A stretch of 14,113 nucleotides of DNA, from the NCBI GenBank assembly GCA_003510135.1, contig DOKY01000003.1:454-14566 (forward strand), in the 5' to 3' direction. Made by a program: the position numbers and the translations under genes. The DNA is from Pseudothermotoga sp. (lineage in GTDB: Bacteria > Thermotogota > Thermotogae > Thermotogales > DSM-5069). This document shows positions 6,542 to 13,730 of this stretch, in pieces. The first letter of the stretch is position 1; each line of letters begins with the position of its first letter. Below the pieces are notes generated by a model. That model was given only the letters and a program-made list of their open reading frames with translations, had not been told where the DNA came from and did not search any database.

Positions 6542-8089
6542 TCAGTGCTCGATCCAGGCTTCTGCCAGGCTCACACGTTCGGTGGGATAGATTTTCACGC
6601 CCTGTAATTCTTTGCGCATCACTGCAGCGATGTTCATTTCGTAGAGGAAGATCCAGGGAGCATCCTGAACAACGAGCTTCTGTGCTTCCTTGAAATATTC
6701 TAAAAGCTTTTTCTCATCTGTTTCCACCGCGATCTTGTCTATAAGTTCGTCAACCTTCGGGTTGCTGTAGAAGCTGTTGTTGTAGGCCATCGTCGCGTTG
6801 GGATTGTCCATGCGGTTTGAAGAGTGGAAGAGAGGGAACAGCACCTGGTGACCCTCTGCGGTTCCAGGGGCCCAGCCGAGTAAGAACATCTGATAATCCC
6901 AATCTTCAGGTTTTCTCGAAAGAATCTTGCTGACGTAACTTCCCCATTCTATCGGCTTGACGTCCACTGTAACACCCACTTCTTTGAGCATGCCCTGAAT
7001 GGCCACCGCGGTTTCGTAATCGTTGAGGTACCTTCCTTTGGGTGTGATGAGCTCGAGTTTCAAGTTTTCATAACCTGCTTCTTTCAGCAGCTGCCTTGCC
7101 CTCTCAGGATTGTACGGATAACCTCCAGTTGAATAATAGCCGAAAGTCCTGCTCGAAAGCGGTGAATCCGATGGCTTTGCTAGGCCTTTCATGAGTACCC
7201 TGCAGAGCTTTTCTTTGTCCACAGCGTAGTTGAGCGCCTGTCTGACCCTCACGTCGCTCAAAGGAGGTCTCAAGGTGTTCAAACCTATGAAGATCGTCCT
7301 CACGGTTGGCACGACCTCGACTTTCAGCGATTTGTCCTGCTGAAGTGCCGCAAACAGGGCAGGTGGTGGGTTGTACATGAAGTCTGCGTCTCCTGCCCTG
7401 ACCTGGTTCACGCGTGAAACGTCCTCCGCGACGACTCTGAAGATTATTCTGTCCAGGTAAGGCAAACCCTGACGCCAGTAGTTCGGATTCTTCACAAGTT
7501 CGACGCTTTCTCCTGCCTTCCACTCCTTGAACATGAATGGGCCTGTACCAACAGGGTTCTTGGACATCAGGGCAGGGTCGCTCCCGTACTTTTCAATGGC
7601 CTGAGGAGAAACTATCCAGCCGGTTGACTGAGCCAACCTGTAAAGGATGGATGAGTTTGGCGCAAAGAGCACAATCTTAACTGTGTAATCGTCGATCACC
7701 TGAACTTCCTTGATGATGCCTTTGTACTGACCGGCGTTCCTGAGGTTTGCAGAGAAGAGATAATCAAAGTTCTTCTTCACAGCGTAGGCGTTGAAATCTG
7801 CTCCATCGTGAAACTTGACGTTCCTGCGAAGATGAAACACGTAGGCGGTACCGTTGTCCAGAATTTCCCAGCTCTCGGCGAGTGCGGGGATGATTCTGAG
7901 GTTTTCGTCGATGTCAACGAGCCCTTCAAAGATGTGCATCCCAACGATGGTGCTGATGGAATCCGGGATGTTTCCGGGCAGAAGTGTGGTGACGTCCACT
8001 CCGATGAGAAACCTCACCGTTCCTCCGTACTTCGCCGCGAAGCTGACCACACAGAGAAGAGCCAGAAGCAACACCAAAAACCTACGCAC
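6542..8089 (-). CDS. Peptide ABC transporter substrate-binding protein (family 5, SBP_bac_5)
   Basis: The extracytoplasmic receptor of the importer (515 residues). A Sec signal peptide (RRFLVLLLALLCVVSFA) is likely cleaved after A18. C13 is not in a lipobox, so it is probably a free or loosely anchored protein. Family 5 features include GGTVRFLIGVDVTTLLP, ALAESWEI, FHLRRNVKFHDG, PVGTGPFMFKEW, VRQALNYAVDKE and LGWAPGTAEGHQVLFPLFHSSN, the last being typical of the DppA/GsiB branch. In Thermotogota such proteins bind peptides or oligosaccharides, and no neighbouring glycosidase points to sugar here. The start is GTG, with GGAGGTGA about 10 bases upstream. It is the first gene of the operon. Confidence 0.92.
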   Translation of the reverse strand: MRRFLVLLLALLCVVSFAAKYGGTVRFLIGVDVTTLLPGNIPDSISTIVGMHIFEGLVDIDENLRIIPALAESWEILDNGTAYVFHLRRNVKFHDGADFNAYAVKKNFDYLFSANLRNAGQYKGIIKEVQVIDDYTVKIVLFAPNSSILYRLAQSTGWIVSPQAIEKYGSDPALMSKNPVGTGPFMFKEWKAGESVELVKNPNYWRQGLPYLDRIIFRVVAEDVSRVNQVRAGDADFMYNPPPALFAALQQDKSLKVEVVPTVRTIFIGLNTLRPPLSDVRVRQALNYAVDKEKLCRVLMKGLAKPSDSPLSSRTFGYYSTGGYPYNPERARQLLKEAGYENLKLELITPKGRYLNDYETAVAIQGMLKEVGVTVDVKPIEWGSYVSKILSRKPEDWDYQMFLLGWAPGTAEGHQVLFPLFHSSNRMDNPNATMAYNNSFYSNPKVDELIDKIAVETDEKKLLEYFKEAQKLVVQDAPWIFLYEMNIAAVMRKELQGVKIYPTERVSLAEAWIEH

Positions 8090-8127
8090 TCACACCTCAC
8101 CTCCTCAACAGAAGTTATTTGGCACCT

Positions 8128-8157
8128 ATTCTATCACGTCGTTTTGAAGATTGTCAA
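8128..8157 (-). promoter_or_regulatory. Strong promoter of the ABC transporter operon
   Basis: Read on the minus strand, a perfect -35 TTGACA (8157 to 8152), an 18-base spacer and the -10 TAGAAT (8133 to 8128), preceded by TGA as an extended -10. The predicted start near 8121 leaves a leader of about 30 bases. This is the best promoter in the window. Confidence 0.85.
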
Positions 8158-8187
8158 GCAAGAAACACGTATTTGATGGTGGATTCA

Positions 8188-8211
8188 CGTTTGTGTTAAT
8201 CACACGAAACG
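8188..8211. promoter_or_regulatory. Imperfect inverted repeat between divergent promoters
   Basis: CGTTTGTGT (8188-8196), the centre TAATC, then ACACGAAACG (8202-8211) pair over 9 bases with one bulged G. It lies between the leftward ABC operon promoter and the rightward methyltransferase promoter, a usual place for an operator. No regulator gene is adjacent. Confidence 0.35.
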
Positions 8212-8227
8212 TTATTAGCGAGTGCTG

Positions 8228-8236
8228 TGTTATAAA
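8228..8236 (+). promoter_or_regulatory. Extended -10 promoter of the methyltransferase gene
   Basis: TGT followed by TATAAA (8231-8236) forms an extended -10 element about 22 bases before the methyltransferase start codon. No good -35 is visible at the right distance. Confidence 0.5.
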
Positions 8237-8257
8237 CGAAATAAAGGAGGAGAAGGG

Positions 8258-8986
8258 ATGGATTGGTTCACCAACGAAGATTTTTGGAAAAACATGTACG
8301 ACTGGCTGTTCCCACCAGCGCGTTTCCAGTCGGCAAAAGAAGAGGTCGAAAAGATCCTTGTTTTGAGCGGTGTTCAAAAGGGGAACGTCCTTGATCTCTG
8401 TTGTGGGCCAGGAAGGCATGCCTTTGAGTTAGCAAGGCTTGGGTTCAACGTGACCGGCGTCGATGCATCAAGCTTTCTTCTGGGCAAAGCCAGAGAATTG
8501 TGTTCGGGCCTCGAGAACGTGGAGTTCGTTCACACGGACATGAGAGACTTCGTGAGGCCAGGATGCTTTGATCTTGTGATCAACATGTTCACCTCGTTCG
8601 GGTACTTTGAAGATCAGGAAGAAAACATGAAGGTGCTGAGAAACATCAAGAGCTCTTTGAAGAGCGATGGCAAGTTGCTGATGGAAATGGCGTCAAAGGA
8701 AGTGCTCTTGCGGAACTATAAAGACTCAATCGTGACAGAACGCAGCTCGAAGATGCTCGTGGAAAAGCACAGCTTTGAGCCGGGAATGGCAAGAATGAAG
8801 AATCAGTGGATCGTTTTGGACGCAGGTAGCTACAGGGTGTACAGTCTGGAACACTACGTGTACAGCGGTCAGGAGCTCAAGATGATGCTTCAGATGTGTG
8901 GTTTCACGAACGTTGAGCTTTTCGGATCACTGGACGGAACGCCCTACGATTTGAATGCCAGAAGGCTCGTCGCAGTTGCTTCGTGA
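8258..8986 (+). CDS. Class I SAM-dependent methyltransferase
   Basis: A 242-residue soluble protein. Motif I VLDLCCGPGRH (44-54) forms the S-adenosylmethionine site. D69 in VTGVDAS ends the second strand, HTDMRDF (92-98) is the acidic third motif, and FDLVINMFTSFGYF (104-117) is motif IV. The pattern CCGPGRHA...ARLGF is typical of a broad group of small methyltransferases acting on small molecules, quinones or other substrates, so the target cannot be named. The ATG at 8258 has AAAGGAGG 7 bases upstream, which excludes a GTG at 8222. It may be transcribed into the diguanylate cyclase gene 79 bases downstream, although that gene has its own promoter-like element. Confidence 0.85.
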   Translation: MDWFTNEDFWKNMYDWLFPPARFQSAKEEVEKILVLSGVQKGNVLDLCCGPGRHAFELARLGFNVTGVDASSFLLGKARELCSGLENVEFVHTDMRDFVRPGCFDLVINMFTSFGYFEDQEENMKVLRNIKSSLKSDGKLLMEMASKEVLLRNYKDSIVTERSSKMLVEKHSFEPGMARMKNQWIVLDAGSYRVYSLEHYVYSGQELKMMLQMCGFTNVELFGSLDGTPYDLNARRLVAVAS

Positions 8987-9011
8987 TGAAAATCAGTTGT
9001 AGAGACCTCGG

Positions 9012-9020
9012 TGCTAAAAT
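9012..9020 (+). promoter_or_regulatory. Extended -10 promoter of the diguanylate cyclase gene
   Basis: TGC followed by TAAAAT (9015-9020), 45 bases upstream of the start codon. No convincing -35 was found. The same TGCTAAAAT 9-mer occurs, on the other strand, in front of the flagellin gene. Confidence 0.45.
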
Positions 9021-9065
9021 ACTGGAGCGACTTGAGCATGGGTGATTCACGAATGAGGTGAAAGG

Positions 9066-10718
9066 ATGCCAAAGTCTGCTCCGTTTCTGATAGCGATCTT
9101 GGTGTTCGTCGTTGTGATTGTGATCTTTTATTTCGACGGAAAGGCTCGCTTCGAATCTCACGTGCAGGATCTGGCAATGTTTTTTACCGAGTCTGTGAAT
9201 GAGTATGCCAAGTACGTGAGTTTATCTTACTTTCAGTGGGACGAGATGTACGAGCTTCTGAAGGAAAACATATTGACGGAAATTTCGTTCTGGTTCGAGG
9301 ATTTGAAGTCAAACTTTCCAGAGGTTGAGGAAGTCAAAGTTTTGAACGAATCGGACGATTTCGATTATTTCAAGATCGATTCAAAAAGTGGGAAACTCCA
9401 CATGTATTTCAAGATCTACAACGACGATCTCAGCGATTTTGTTCCAGACAGAATCGTGCTTGCGGTTGTTGACGCGCAGAACCTTCTGGACAAATTTGGT
9501 GTGCGCCAGATCAGGATCTCTTCGACGGGAAAAGAATTTGCTTACGGATTGAAATGTGTACCAGCCCAACGGATTTTGAGGATCTCTTCGATCTTTTATT
9601 CCATTGTTCTTTCTTTGGGAACTTTCCTGGCGTTTGAAGCAGCCCGTTTGAGAATCGGTCTGTCTCACGAGAGGAAGTTCAGAAAGCTCCATGAAGCTTT
9701 GACGCAGATCAGCGAGTATTACTTGCAGGGTCAAGGTGGTGAAAGGCTTTATCAGCTGATCCTCGAGAAGGCCATCGAGGTTGTTCCGAACGCTCAGGCT
9801 GGAAGTGTTCTTCTGAAGAAGCAGGACAAACACGTTTATGTCGCGGCGGTCGGATACGATCTGAAGGAGCTTTCGAGGATAGAGTATCCCGAATCGGTCC
9901 AGGAGAAATGGCTTGAAAAGCCCATAAAGAGGAAGAGTGATATGGTGAGTTTCAACAGGGAGGACGAAAAGACACTCGAGATTTTGAAAAAGCACGGGAG
10001 AATCGAGGAGATCAAATGCAGTCTGGCCCTGCCGGTCCGGATCGGAAAAGAGATCGTTTTGAGTTTCAACCTCGAAAACTTCGAACGGGAAGATGCGTTC
10101 AATGAGGAATCTCTTCAGATCGCGAAGCTCTTTGCAAACTACGTAGGTATCGTTTTTCTCAAGATCAGGCAGGATGAGCAAATCGTTCAGCAGCAGAGAA
10201 TGATGGAATACCTCTACAACCACGATCCATTGACCGGTTTGTTGAACAGGCGAGCGTTCGAAGAGTACGGTGAAAAACTTTTGTCACTGGCGAAGCGAGA
10301 GCAAAAACGAGTCGCACTGCTGTTCATGGATCTGGTCAGGTTCAAGGAGATCAACGATGAGCACGGCCACGAGATAGGCGATGCGGTGTTGAAGATCATC
10401 GGTTCGAAAATTGAGAAAATGTTCAGAGAAAGTGACGTTGTTGCGAGGTTCGGGGGAGACGAATTCGTCGCGCTGTTGTACGACTGCAACGGTAACAGCC
10501 TGACGCAACTTCTGGACAGGATGTTTCAGGCCGTCGAGGAACCGATTCAACTGGGAGACAAAACTTTCAAAATCGGTGTGAACATAGGAGTTGCGATCTA
10601 TCCGAAAGACACTTGCGAGCTCGATCAGTTGATCAGGCTTGCGGATATAGCCATGTATCACGCCAAGAGAAAGAATCTGAAGTATGCCATGGCGAGCGAT
10701 CTCGTAACTGAAGCTTGA
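9066..10718 (+). CDS. Membrane-bound diguanylate cyclase with GAF and GGDEF domains
   Basis: A 550-residue enzyme that makes the second messenger c-di-GMP from two GTP. One helix (about 6-23) and a second (about 172-193) bracket an extracytoplasmic sensor region of about 145 residues with no recognised fold. A short coiled linker is followed by a GAF-like domain (about 210-375) and a GGDEF domain (about 390-550). The GGDEF motif is intact at 463-467 (ARFGGDEFV), and the inhibitory RxxD site RESD is at 454-457, so the enzyme should be active and product-inhibited. MDLVRFKEIND carries the metal-binding Asp422 but has Val424 where an Asp is common. The ATG at 9066 has GAGGTG 6 bases upstream. 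There is no EAL or HD-GYP partner in view. Confidence 0.92.
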   Translation: MPKSAPFLIAILVFVVVIVIFYFDGKARFESHVQDLAMFFTESVNEYAKYVSLSYFQWDEMYELLKENILTEISFWFEDLKSNFPEVEEVKVLNESDDFDYFKIDSKSGKLHMYFKIYNDDLSDFVPDRIVLAVVDAQNLLDKFGVRQIRISSTGKEFAYGLKCVPAQRILRISSIFYSIVLSLGTFLAFEAARLRIGLSHERKFRKLHEALTQISEYYLQGQGGERLYQLILEKAIEVVPNAQAGSVLLKKQDKHVYVAAVGYDLKELSRIEYPESVQEKWLEKPIKRKSDMVSFNREDEKTLEILKKHGRIEEIKCSLALPVRIGKEIVLSFNLENFEREDAFNEESLQIAKLFANYVGIVFLKIRQDEQIVQQQRMMEYLYNHDPLTGLLNRRAFEEYGEKLLSLAKREQKRVALLFMDLVRFKEINDEHGHEIGDAVLKIIGSKIEKMFRESDVVARFGGDEFVALLYDCNGNSLTQLLDRMFQAVEEPIQLGDKTFKIGVNIGVAIYPKDTCELDQLIRLADIAMYHAKRKNLKYAMASDLVTEA

Positions 10719-10752
10719 TCGGGACACAGCTCTTTCGCGGGGTTAAACGAAC

Positions 10753-10769
10753 GCCGGCCCGGGGCCGGC
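10753..10769. terminator. GC-rich hairpin between convergent genes
   Basis: GCCGGCC (10753-10759) and GGCCGGC (10763-10769) pair perfectly around CGG. It lies in the 72-base gap where the rightward cyclase gene and the leftward protease gene meet. T-tracts are weak on both sides (GGTTTGATC rightward, GTTCGTTTAACC leftward), so a bidirectional terminator is likely from position rather than proven by sequence. Confidence 0.5.
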
Positions 10770-10790
10770 AAGGTTTGATCGATACGCGCC

Positions 10791-11648
10791 TCAAGAATTT
10801 TTCCTCGACTCCTGGCTGGTGCCTCTCTCTCCAGCCCTGTATGGTACAGGTATGTACTGAACCGAAGGTCTTCTCTGCTCGGTCTGTTTGTAGAGGTCCA
10901 TGAGCTGATAGACTTCCTGTGGCATGTTTTCAGAAACGGGTATTCCCATCTGCCTGAGCGCGTCGACAGTGAGGGGATAATCATGCGTCCATTTGCCGCT
11001 GCACAGAGCTTCTGCCAGCTGCTTCGCCTTCTCTTCGCCGACTTTCTCTTTCAACAGGCACGTCACGAAATCCATCACCTGGTTCATCGCCTTCTTAGCG
11101 ATGTCGGCAAGGATCAGGGTTTGATCGTCTATCTCGTTGATGTCTTTCTTTTCGAGCACGCTCAGTATAGAGGGGGCCGGATACCCGCCCAGTTGTGGAT
11201 CGAGCGGTCCCAGCACGGCGTTCGGGTCCATGACGATCTCGTCTGCCGCGAGGGCTATCATGGTTCCGCCAGACATCGCATAGTGTGGAACGAACACGGT
11301 GACTTTACCCTTGTGCTTGATCAGGGCACGCGCAATTTGCTCTGCGGCCAGCACCAGTCCACCGGGGGTGTGCAGGATCAAGTCGATCGGCATATCCGGT
11401 GGGGTCAGCTTTATCGCCCTCAAGATTTCTTCGGAATCTTCTATGGTTATATACCTTCCGAAGGTGAGACCGAAGAAGCTCATCGACTCCTGTCTGTGGA
11501 TGAGTGTTATGACTCTGCTCTTGCGTTTCACTTCGAGCTGTCTTATCAAGGCTTCTCTTGCACTCCTTTGACTGTAAGCTTTGAAGAATGGTATGAACAT
11601 GCTGAGGATGAAGATCATCAAGAAAAGTTCGAATATGAACGAGTACAT
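10791..11648 (-). CDS. Membrane-anchored Clp-fold serine protease, SDH (serine dehydrogenase proteinase) family
   Basis: A 285-residue protein. A single N-terminal helix (about 4-22) is followed by positive residues (KAYSQRSAREALIRQ), suggesting the catalytic part faces the cytoplasm. The ClpP/crotonase-like domain shows LILHTPGGLVLAAEQIARAL (oxyanion region, TPGG 94-97), then YAMSGGTMIALAADEIVMD with the likely nucleophile S126, and GPLDPQLGG. These match the SDH_sah family, related to SppA signal-peptide peptidases. Its natural substrates are not known to me. GAGGAGG precedes the ATG at 11648 and overlaps the stop codon of the M24-like gene 12 bases upstream, so the two are probably co-translated. 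The C-terminal tail is rich in Arg and Ser. Confidence 0.85.
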   Translation of the reverse strand: MYSFIFELFLMIFILSMFIPFFKAYSQRSAREALIRQLEVKRKSRVITLIHRQESMSFFGLTFGRYITIEDSEEILRAIKLTPPDMPIDLILHTPGGLVLAAEQIARALIKHKGKVTVFVPHYAMSGGTMIALAADEIVMDPNAVLGPLDPQLGGYPAPSILSVLEKKDINEIDDQTLILADIAKKAMNQVMDFVTCLLKEKVGEEKAKQLAEALCSGKWTHDYPLTVDALRQMGIPVSENMPQEVYQLMDLYKQTEQRRPSVQYIPVPYRAGERGTSQESRKNS

Positions 11649-11660
11649 TTCTACTCCTCC

Positions 11661-12767
11661 TCACAGTACAACTATGTCAGGCCTTTTCAGCGTTAACGAA
11701 CCGATTTGCAGGTTCAGTGCGGGCCAGCAACTTGACTCAGGATAGGAGAAACATTCCAGGCCGTTTTCGAGTATCAGGAACGTGTCTTCGGACTTCGTAC
11801 CGGTTATGGTTGGATTCCATGCCACGACGTTTCCGACGTTCAGTACGTAATCTGTATCCTCGTTCGCGATGACTTCGCGCGCGTTGTAACCCGCAAGTCC
11901 ACCCTGATGGTGCAGGAACCACTCGTGTGGTTTGTTCACCGCCACGTAGGCTTTCTTGATTTCTTCGAACACCTCGTTCAATTTCCTGCCCGGTTTTGAG
12001 TTTTCGAGTGCCACCGCTTCAACGTAACAGTTGTCCCTGTGTTGTTTGATCCAGTTCTCGTTTCTACCGAACAGAACGGATCTCGTTGAGGAGAGCACCA
12101 ATCCTTTCTTTCTGACACACACGCTCACGAAAAGTTTCTTTCCCACCCTCACGTTCCTGGAAAGGTTGTGTCTGTAGAGCTGTGCACTCTCCTCACCGAA
12201 CACCAAGATGAGTATCGGTTCGATGCCGCGTTCGAAGAATGCCTTCGCCATTTCTGACTGAACTTGCCATTCCGTCATCTCGAATGAAAACTTCGGCATC
12301 GTGCTGGAGAAGATCTCGTCACAGTTCCTACCGAGCCATCTGTAGGTCTCGATCTCCGGCTCGCTCATGACGAGCCTCAGATTCTTCAGCTGCTCGGAAA
12401 CGTTCCTCGAATCGAACCAGCCGGTGTCGGAAAGGAGCTTTTTCCCTTGAACGAAGGATTTGAGCACGTCCCACAGGTCCTTGGACCACATGTACTCGGC
12501 GAATTCCACATCGCCCAGAACGTCTTCGTTCAACTCTTCCTGCTCGATCCTCTTTCGCTCGATGTTGTTCGTGAGGATGTAGATCGAATTTTCCACTAGC
12601 AGAAGATGAACGCTTCCAACCTCGCTGTTGATCGTCACGTAGTTCCTCGCACCGAGTGTGGCCCAGGCGAAGTTATCGCAGCGTGAGATCAGCAATGCTT
12701 CGGCCTGCTCATTTTCGATGAGCTTTCTCAGCGTGTTGATCCTTTCTCTGAACACTTCCCTCACCAA
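11661..12767 (-). CDS. Peptidase M24-like (Xaa-Pro peptidase fold) protein lacking metal ligands
   Basis: A 368-residue soluble protein with a creatinase-type N-terminal domain (about 5-130) and a pita-bread C-terminal domain (about 135-340). Against E. coli PepP, three of five metal ligands are gone: S215 replaces the first Asp (LFVSVCVRK), S226 the second (VLSSTRSVLFG), and N318 a Glu (AWNPTITG). His287 (HHQGGLAGY) and Glu327 (KSEDTFLI) remain. A normal dinuclear aminopeptidase is therefore unlikely. The HHQGG motif is intact, so a binding role or another chemistry is possible. Start: TTG at 12767 or the next codon, GTG at 12764, both after GGTGATC. It lies between flagellin and the SDH protease on the same strand, with no clear promoter of its own. 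Confidence 0.8.
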   Translation of the reverse strand: MVREVFRERINTLRKLIENEQAEALLISRCDNFAWATLGARNYVTINSEVGSVHLLLVENSIYILTNNIERKRIEQEELNEDVLGDVEFAEYMWSKDLWDVLKSFVQGKKLLSDTGWFDSRNVSEQLKNLRLVMSEPEIETYRWLGRNCDEIFSSTMPKFSFEMTEWQVQSEMAKAFFERGIEPILILVFGEESAQLYRHNLSRNVRVGKKLFVSVCVRKKGLVLSSTRSVLFGRNENWIKQHRDNCYVEAVALENSKPGRKLNEVFEEIKKAYVAVNKPHEWFLHHQGGLAGYNAREVIANEDTDYVLNVGNVVAWNPTITGTKSEDTFLILENGLECFSYPESSCWPALNLQIGSLTLKRPDIVVL

Positions 12768-12849
12768 ACAGGATCACCGTCCTGACAGGTATGGAATATT
12801 TGTCTTCACACACGATTCTGACTTTTTCATCAGTGATGCCCTGGTTCAA
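12709..12849 (-). CDS. Candidate small open reading frame of 46 codons (uncertain)
   Basis: This minus-strand frame starts at a TTG overlapping the flagellin stop codon and runs into the M24-like gene in another frame. Its first 30 codons use the codons favoured by neighbouring genes and read like protein (DEKVRIVCEDKYSIPVRTVI). The rest overlaps the M24-like N-terminus and looks less natural. No good ribosome binding site precedes the TTG, so translation would rely on coupling to flagellin. No family was recognised. It could also be chance coding-like sequence. Confidence 0.3.
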   Translation of the reverse strand: MNQGITDEKVRIVCEDKYSIPVRTVILFGEGSVQRKDQHAEKAHRK

Positions 12850-13649
12850 TAGAACAGTCTCAAAACACTCTGGCGCGACAGGTTCGAGTGGATCATGTTG
12901 ATCAAGGAAGATTGCTGTAAAAGCTGTGTCTTGAAAAGTTCCATCGTGCTTCTGGCAAAATCTGTGTCTGCGAGTCTGCTCACACTCGAAGTCAAATTGA
13001 TCATAGTGCCACTCATTTCGTTGATCGCAGAGAGCAATCTGTTCGTGGTGGCTCCAACGTAAGAACGTGTCCTCGAAACGCTCTCCGTGGCCTGATCAAT
13101 CGCTTCGAGTGCCAGCTGAGCGTTCTCGATGCTGGCGATATTCGTACTGGAAAGGCCCAACCTTTCGCTGTCCACCGCGGGAATCGTGATGCTCATTCTC
13201 TGACCTTCGTTCGGTCCCGTTTGAACGGTGAAGTTCGTCACTTCTCCTGCGAGCACCCTGATGTTGTTGTAACTCACGTTCTGCGATACTGAGTTGATCT
13301 GCTGCAACAGTTGGGAATATTCTTCCTGCAGAACGGATCTGTCAGAATCGCTGAGCGTGGGGCTGGAGGCCTGAACAGCGAGCTGTCTGAGTCTGTTCAG
13401 AGCAGAATGGATCGATCCCAGGCCCGCCTCGGCGGTGGAAAGCATGCCTGTGGCGTTGTGCGATTCGTACATGGCCCTCTGATAACCGCTGATCTGTGTC
13501 TTCAACCTTTCGGCGATCGCTGAGGAGGAAACGTCCTGATTGAAGGGTATCGTGGCGCGCGAAAGCTGATCGATCAAGCCAGATTGCTGACCTGAGAGCA
13601 GCTGCAGCTGACGTATTGCCCATATGCCACTGATCTCGTTGATTCTCAT
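12846..13649 (-). CDS. Short divergent flagellin
   Basis: A 267-residue flagellin with the paired N- and C-terminal D0/D1 regions that stack into the filament. The N-terminus MRINEISGIWAIRQL aligns with the classic MRIN...A...L pattern, and ATGMLSTAEAGLGSIHSAL, LRQLAVQAS and the central VQTGPNEGQRMSITI are family hallmarks. The C-terminal half has TRSYVGATTNRLLSAI, LTSSVSRLADTDFAR and the end LRLF. It lacks a variable D2/D3 insert, and the usual SSG-RI-A-DDAAG stretch is replaced by a segment with ATIPFNQDVSSSAIAE. It may be a minor or special flagellin. Start: ATG with GGGAGGAAC upstream. The M24-like gene begins 78 bases downstream. Confidence 0.9.
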   Translation of the reverse strand: MRINEISGIWAIRQLQLLSGQQSGLIDQLSRATIPFNQDVSSSAIAERLKTQISGYQRAMYESHNATGMLSTAEAGLGSIHSALNRLRQLAVQASSPTLSDSDRSVLQEEYSQLLQQINSVSQNVSYNNIRVLAGEVTNFTVQTGPNEGQRMSITIPAVDSERLGLSSTNIASIENAQLALEAIDQATESVSRTRSYVGATTNRLLSAINEMSGTMINLTSSVSRLADTDFARSTMELFKTQLLQQSSLINMIHSNLSRQSVLRLFY

Positions 13650-13670
13650 ATGTTGTTCCTCCCAGCATAA

Positions 13671-13679
13671 ATTTTAGCA
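13671..13679 (-). promoter_or_regulatory. Extended -10 promoter of the flagellin gene
   Basis: On the minus strand TGC-TAAAAT (13679 to 13671), a sigma-70 type extended -10, about 20 bases before the start codon. GTTCAA, 17 bases upstream, is a poor -35. No flagellar sigma-28 pattern (TAAA-N15-GCCGATAA) was seen. The short distance implies a very short leader holding only the ribosome binding site. Confidence 0.45.
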
Positions 13680-13686
13680 TGTGTCG

Positions 13687-13692
13687 TAAAAT
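13687..13692 (+). promoter_or_regulatory. Possible -10 element of the M18 aminopeptidase gene
   Basis: TAAAAT on the plus strand, 38 bases before the TTG start codon. It is the mirror image of the flagellin -10 (ATTTTA at 13671-13676) with 10 bases between them. A -35 was not found, and the spacing means the two promoters would interfere. Confidence 0.3.
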
Positions 13693-13730
13693 ATTGAACG
13701 TGAGATGAAAAAACAGGAGGTGGAATCGCG

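Noticed and set aside
8191..8205. TTGTGTTAATCACAC as a CRP- or Rex-like operator.
   Set aside because: The half-site spacing does not fit TGTGA-N6-TCACA or the Rex consensus, so only a generic inverted repeat is claimed.
9381..10223. A 280-codon open frame on the minus strand.
   Set aside because: It is antisense to the diguanylate cyclase, which has clear domain motifs. Its translation shows no family features.
10983..11696. A 237-codon plus-strand open frame.
   Set aside because: Antisense shadow of the SDH protease, whose Clp-fold motifs and ribosome binding site are clear.
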